A stretch of 6,509 nt of DNA from Chromatiales bacterium (GTDB lineage: Bacteria; Pseudomonadota; Gammaproteobacteria; UBA6429; Thiohalophilaceae). Position numbers and translations under genes: made by a program. This document shows, piece after piece, positions 6,177-6,509 of the stretch. The DNA lies in the NCBI GenBank assembly GCA_024641465.1, contig JAHEDB010000129.1:1-6509 (forward strand), read 5' to 3'. Below the pieces are notes generated by a model, which saw only the letters and a program-made list of their open reading frames with translations, was not told the origin of the DNA and ran no database searches. Position 1 is the stretch's first letter. Each line of letters begins with the position of its first letter.

Positions 6177-6509
6177 CTAACGACTAACACCGTTAAATAC
6201 GATCGGTCGGGAGTTGATGATGATTGGTGCATGGGGCAGGCTACCGGCAAACCGCAGTGGGGCGGTGTTGATCACCACCGACCCTTTATCGGTATCACCG
6301 GCAGGACTGCCTGAAAATCGTATAGCGTTGGCATTGATGACTACGGGGCCACGGACAGGGCTACCGATAAACCGCAGTGGGCTACCGAGAAACCGCAGTG
6401 GGCGGGCATTGATCACCACGGGACCACGAGTGGCGATGCCGACAAATCTCAGTGGATTGGCCTTTATCACTATGGCTTTATGCTCGGTTGTGTTGGCCGA
6501 TGGTGTTTT
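6177..6509 (-). CDS. Protein built from 18-residue VVIN-x-x-PLRF-x-GS repeats (5' truncated)
   Basis: The minus-strand frame is open from the window edge to TAG at 6177-6179, so the N-terminus lies outside. A GTG at 6470 is in frame but encodes the valine of a repeat (AIVIKANPLRF), so it is not the start. The visible 110 residues are almost entirely repeats of the form (G/A)-x-V-V-I-N-x-x-P-L-R-F-x-G-S. Five copies have their phenylalanines spaced 18, 25, 22 and 18 residues apart, and an extra 7-residue half-copy (LRFxGSP) accounts for the 25. Each unit would give two short beta strands (VVIN and LRF) joined by a turn, suggesting a beta-solenoid or hairpin array. There are no cysteines. The final copy is degenerate (PIVFNG) and caps the array, and the chain stops three residues later (VSR). 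I know no family name for it. The partner gene downstream encodes a secreted protein, so an exported structural role is inferred; any signal peptide would lie beyond the edge. Confidence 0.8.
   Translation of the reverse strand, partial: KTPSANTTEHKAIVIKANPLRFVGIATRGPVVINARPLRFLGSPLRFIGSPVRGPVVINANAIRFSGSPAGDTDKGSVVINTAPLRFAGSLPHAPIIINSRPIVFNGVSR
6189..6479 (-). repeat. 54-bp-period coding repeat array
   Basis: The array encodes the five VVIN/PLRF units described for the enclosing gene. Some copies are still close at DNA level: 6241-6278 and 6382-6419 match at 32 of 38 positions without gaps, which points to recent duplication as well as protein-level constraint. Other copies have diverged much further. 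Confidence 0.8.
6358..6399 (-). repeat. 21-bp perfect-length tandem duplication
   Basis: Two adjacent 21-base units, 6358-6378 and 6379-6399, differ by a single base (position 10 of the unit, T versus G on the plus strand). Each encodes the seven residues LRF(L/I)GSP, so the reading frame is kept and one turn of the array is lengthened. Confidence 0.93.

Noticed and set aside
6172..6197. Inverted pair TTTAAC/GTTAAA around the end of the repeat gene
   Set aside because: The stem is AT-rich and 6 bp long with a 14-bp loop and no T-run; it is too weak to call a terminator.
6468..6470. GTG as start of the repeat protein
   Set aside because: It encodes a conserved valine inside the first visible repeat, and the frame stays open upstream to the window edge.
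6189..6479. Periodic repeats as a CRISPR array
   Set aside because: The repeats are in frame, degenerate, contiguous and code for a regular peptide; there are no unique spacers.

Overview
The window looks like chromosomal DNA of a Gram-negative proteobacterium, most likely a gammaproteobacterium. The reasons are an outer-membrane two-partner secretion pair, a DauA-type SulP transporter very like the enterobacterial one, a VF530-type protein, and moderately GC-rich DNA. I cannot name a species.

Layout on the plus strand, left half: the 3' end of a large secreted TpsA exoprotein (1-594) is followed after 33 bp by its TpsB outer-membrane transporter (628-2304). After a 272-bp gap comes a lone, extremely lysine-rich protein gene (2577-3071), which ends at a clean intrinsic terminator (3078-3102).

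Middle: a minus-strand pair overlaps by 4 bp, with a small RRM RNA-binding protein (3473-3742) first and a VF530/DUF2132 protein (3213-3476) second. It is transcribed divergently from a plus-strand dauA-like SulP/STAS anion transporter (3910-5646). The short region between them holds a back-to-back pair of TATAAT boxes.

Right end: converging on dauA, a second minus-strand operon runs in from beyond the window edge. It holds a protein made almost wholly of 18-residue repeats (6177 to the window edge, 5' end missing), then after 32 bp a small signal-peptide protein with two cysteines (5731-6144). I recognise neither family. This pair is the best candidate for something undescribed, with the lysine-rich orphan second.

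The window combines ordinary housekeeping genes with two cell-surface loci. The TpsA/TpsB pair is a complete export logic of cargo plus its own pore, except that the TpsA N-terminus lies outside the window. Nothing here proves a new defence or mobile system: I see no transposase, integrase, CRISPR array, tRNA or rRNA.
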